Source: Zunongwangia sp. HGR-M22 (GTDB lineage: Bacteria; Bacteroidota; Bacteroidia; Flavobacteriales; Flavobacteriaceae). Taken from it: a DNA stretch of 64,000 nucleotides. The position numbers were made by a program, and so were the translations under genes. Every line of letters begins with the position of its first letter. The stretch's first letter is position 1. Positions 60,758 through 64,000 of the stretch are shown here, one piece after another. A model generated the notes under the pieces. It did no database searches and had not been told where the DNA came from. It saw only the letters and a list, made by a program, of their open reading frames with translations. The stretch spans positions 1,353,001 to 1,417,000 of the forward strand of contig NZ_CP115159.1 of the NCBI RefSeq assembly GCF_027594425.1, read 5' to 3'.

Positions 60758-64000
<3,243 letters not shown>

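Overview
The window looks like a chromosomal segment from a marine-type flavobacterium (Bacteroidota, family Flavobacteriaceae). Four observations point there. The DNA is AT-rich. There are SusC/SusD/SusE surface glycan proteins and TonB-dependent receptors with carboxypeptidase-like N-terminal domains. Many genes are preceded by the Bacteroidota -7 promoter element TAnnTTTG and lack an obvious Shine-Dalgarno sequence. Several lipoproteins carry acidic surface-export signals after the lipobox Cys. Overall gene content reminds me of Zunongwangia, Gramella or Salegentibacter, but genus placement is inference. I found no tRNA, rRNA, CRISPR array, transposase or prophage.

Layout. 1-3013 (-): sbcD-sbcC DNA-end nuclease; sbcC runs off the left edge. 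3339-5231 (+): a phosphoserine phosphatase/phosphoglycerate dehydrogenase fusion. 5319-9249: an SDR oxidoreductase, a lipoprotein L,D-transpeptidase, an unknown secreted protein and a Cof-type HAD phosphatase. 9453-11909 (+): a ferric-siderophore-type TonB receptor. 12147-20553 (-): two small envelope proteins, then ribB, an LptF/G permease, lolA, ftsK and an alpha/beta hydrolase. 20638-22939 (-): dgkA-tpx and a peroxiredoxin/thioredoxin/small-protein operon. 23100-30300: nhaC, lipoamide dehydrogenase, a nucleotide pyrophosphatase/phosphodiesterase, a 35-residue basic microprotein, a DEAD-box-like helicase and a LacX-type epimerase. 30460-37591 (+): FMN reductase-pabB, tilS, and two secreted hydrolases.

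37646-43828 is a galactose locus: galM and a sodium/sugar symporter (+), galT-galK (-), and a divergent NUDIX-type transcription regulator. These give uptake, mutarotation and Leloir conversion. A Tat-exported sugar isomerase-like protein, a fatty acid hydroxylase/sterol desaturase family membrane protein, an unknown outer-membrane-type protein and a B12-dependent class II ribonucleotide reductase follow (43929-49718).

50076-64000 is a starch/maltodextrin utilisation locus. On the minus strand lie susC-susD-susE-alpha-amylase. Divergent on the plus strand lie a LacI-family regulator, an MFS sugar transporter, beta-phosphoglucomutase, a GH65 maltose phosphorylase and a GH97 alpha-glucosidase cut by the right edge. 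The inferred flow is: surface amylase and SusCDE capture and import alpha-glucan oligomers, GH97 trims them in the periplasm, the MFS protein imports maltose, and phosphorylase plus beta-phosphoglucomutase yield glucose and glucose-6-phosphate. A perfect 20-bp palindrome sits in the susC/lacI intergenic region and is the likely operator.

The most interesting signals are: this operator; a strong terminator inside the sus operon between susE and the amylase; a peroxiredoxin Tpx without its resolving Cys; a RibB whose GTP cyclohydrolase II half has lost every Cys; the phosphatase-dehydrogenase fusion; the NUDIX regulator with a palindrome in the galK promoter; and a cluster of GC-rich TT-loop hairpins at 40571-40722 that shares a 20-nt element with a site beside ribB.
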